Source of the DNA: CAG-791 sp000431495
Lineage (GTDB): Bacteria > Bacillota > Clostridia > Lachnospirales > Lachnospiraceae
NCBI GenBank assembly: GCA_052117605.1
Contig: JBQKIT010000037.1
Reading direction: 5' to 3' (one strand)
Length of the DNA: 6,200 nt
Part shown: piece after piece, positions 5,899-6,200 of the stretch
How the letters are laid out: every line of letters starts with the position of its first letter
Position numbering within the stretch: the first letter of the stretch is position 1
Notes under the pieces: generated by a model
The model's input: only the letters and a program-made list of their open reading frames with translations
What the model was told of the DNA's origin: nothing
The model's database searches: none
Program-made: the position numbers and the translations under genes

Positions 5899-6108
5899 TA
5901 CCAGATTCAGGACTTCCGGCACATCAATACCGGTATCCAGCATATCGACAGATATTGCTATCTGCGGCATCTTCTTCGGATCCGAGAATTCATCAATGGC
6001 ACTCTGCGCATAGGTCATATAATTATCAATAACCTTGGCGAAGTTTGGAAGGTGAGGATATTCCTTATTGAAAACCTCCAGAATCTTTTTGTGAACTCTT
6101 CGGGAAAG
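5891..6108 (-). pseudogene. hsdR: Type I restriction enzyme R subunit, upstream portion (fragment)
   Basis: In the minus frame the sequence reads HKKILEVFNKEYPHL, then FAKVIDNYMTYAQSAIDEF, then PQIAISVDMLDTGIDVP and EVLNLVFFK. The last part is helicase motif V of HsdR and runs straight into the target duplication. After the junction the frame enters the element, adds ALSQQMVDF and stops at 5860-5862. Joined to the downstream piece across one duplication copy, the frame is continuous. Toward higher coordinates HsdR similarity stops at about 6096 and an in-frame TAA lies at 6109-6111, so the gene was also cut here, separately from the insertion. Helicase motifs I-III and the nuclease domain are not in the window. 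With both ends broken, this piece cannot give a working subunit. Confidence 0.88.
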
Positions 6109-6200
6109 TTACACTAGCAGAGCAACGCTTACACTAAAGCACACTTGAAACCAGCGCATTTCCGTACTTTTTTCAGTTGCCATTTGTGCTAGATCGCAGT
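6109..6200 (-). other. Unrecognised segment at the right edge, with a short open frame and two direct repeats
   Basis: TTACACTA occurs at 6109-6116 and again at 6129-6136, a 20-base period. On the minus strand GTAAGCG near 6127-6133 resembles IS66-type element ends, which begin GTAA; this is a weak resemblance. A frame open from the window edge holds an ATG at 6181-6183 and would give a 24-residue peptide starting MATEKSTEMRW and ending at the TAA at 6109-6111. There is no ribosome binding site, and the frame is the same as that of the hsdR fragment beyond the stop. It may be the tail of a mobile-element gene or decayed hsdR. I do not recognise it. Confidence 0.3.

Noticed and set aside
1..6200. 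CRISPR array, tRNA or rRNA genes, riboswitches
   Set aside because: No regularly spaced repeats of CRISPR type and no tRNA or rRNA signature seen on reading both strands; the only tandem repeat has two copies.

Overview
The window looks like an accessory, gene-decay region from a low-to-mid-GC Bacillota chromosome, most likely a gut Clostridia/Lachnospiraceae-type bacterium. The basis is protein style (a Lachnospiraceae-like LacZ C-terminus, a YczE-type membrane protein, a Firmicutes-type Ogt), strong AGGAGG-type ribosome binding sites and a Gram-positive lincosamide-resistance element. The genus cannot be fixed from sequence alone. Every gene I can support is on the minus strand, so transcription runs from high to low coordinates.

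Layout from high to low coordinates: (a) 6109-6200 is an unrecognised edge segment whose reading frame stops just before an hsdR fragment. (b) 5891-6108 and 2912-4165 are two pieces of one type I restriction R subunit (hsdR). They are split by a complete 1,725-bp IS1595-family element at 4166-5890 that carries a transposase and the lincosamide nucleotidyltransferase lnu(C). The element has 25-bp imperfect terminal inverted repeats and a perfect 8-bp target duplication, and removing it with one duplication copy restores the hsdR frame. Its organisation and length match what I recall of MTnSag1/ISSag10 of Streptococcus agalactiae. (c) 2320-2823 is an intact O6-alkylguanine-DNA alkyltransferase (ogt). 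(d) 2202-2298 holds two tandem copies of a short palindromic repeat. (e) 1451-2228 is a decayed C-terminal end of a LacZ-type beta-galactosidase with two internal deletions that shift the frame. (f) 749-1399 is an intact YczE/YitT-like membrane protein. Its stop codon overlaps (g) a C-terminal scrap of a tyrosine integrase (558-752), followed by a strong intrinsic terminator (512-541). (h) 72-359 is the N-terminal piece of an EcsC-family protein, cut off by a hairpin-rich repeat at 1-97.

The genes do not form a pathway. The window reads as a graveyard with three probably working genes or units: the lnu(C) element, ogt and the yczE-like gene. The rest are remnants of a restriction system, a sugar hydrolase, an integrative element and an EcsC protein, with short structured repeats at two of the breakpoints. 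The clearest biological result is a lincomycin-resistance mobile element inactivating a restriction gene. I found no convincing wholly new system; the least explained sequences are the short repeats at 1-97 and 2202-2298 and the edge at 6109-6200.
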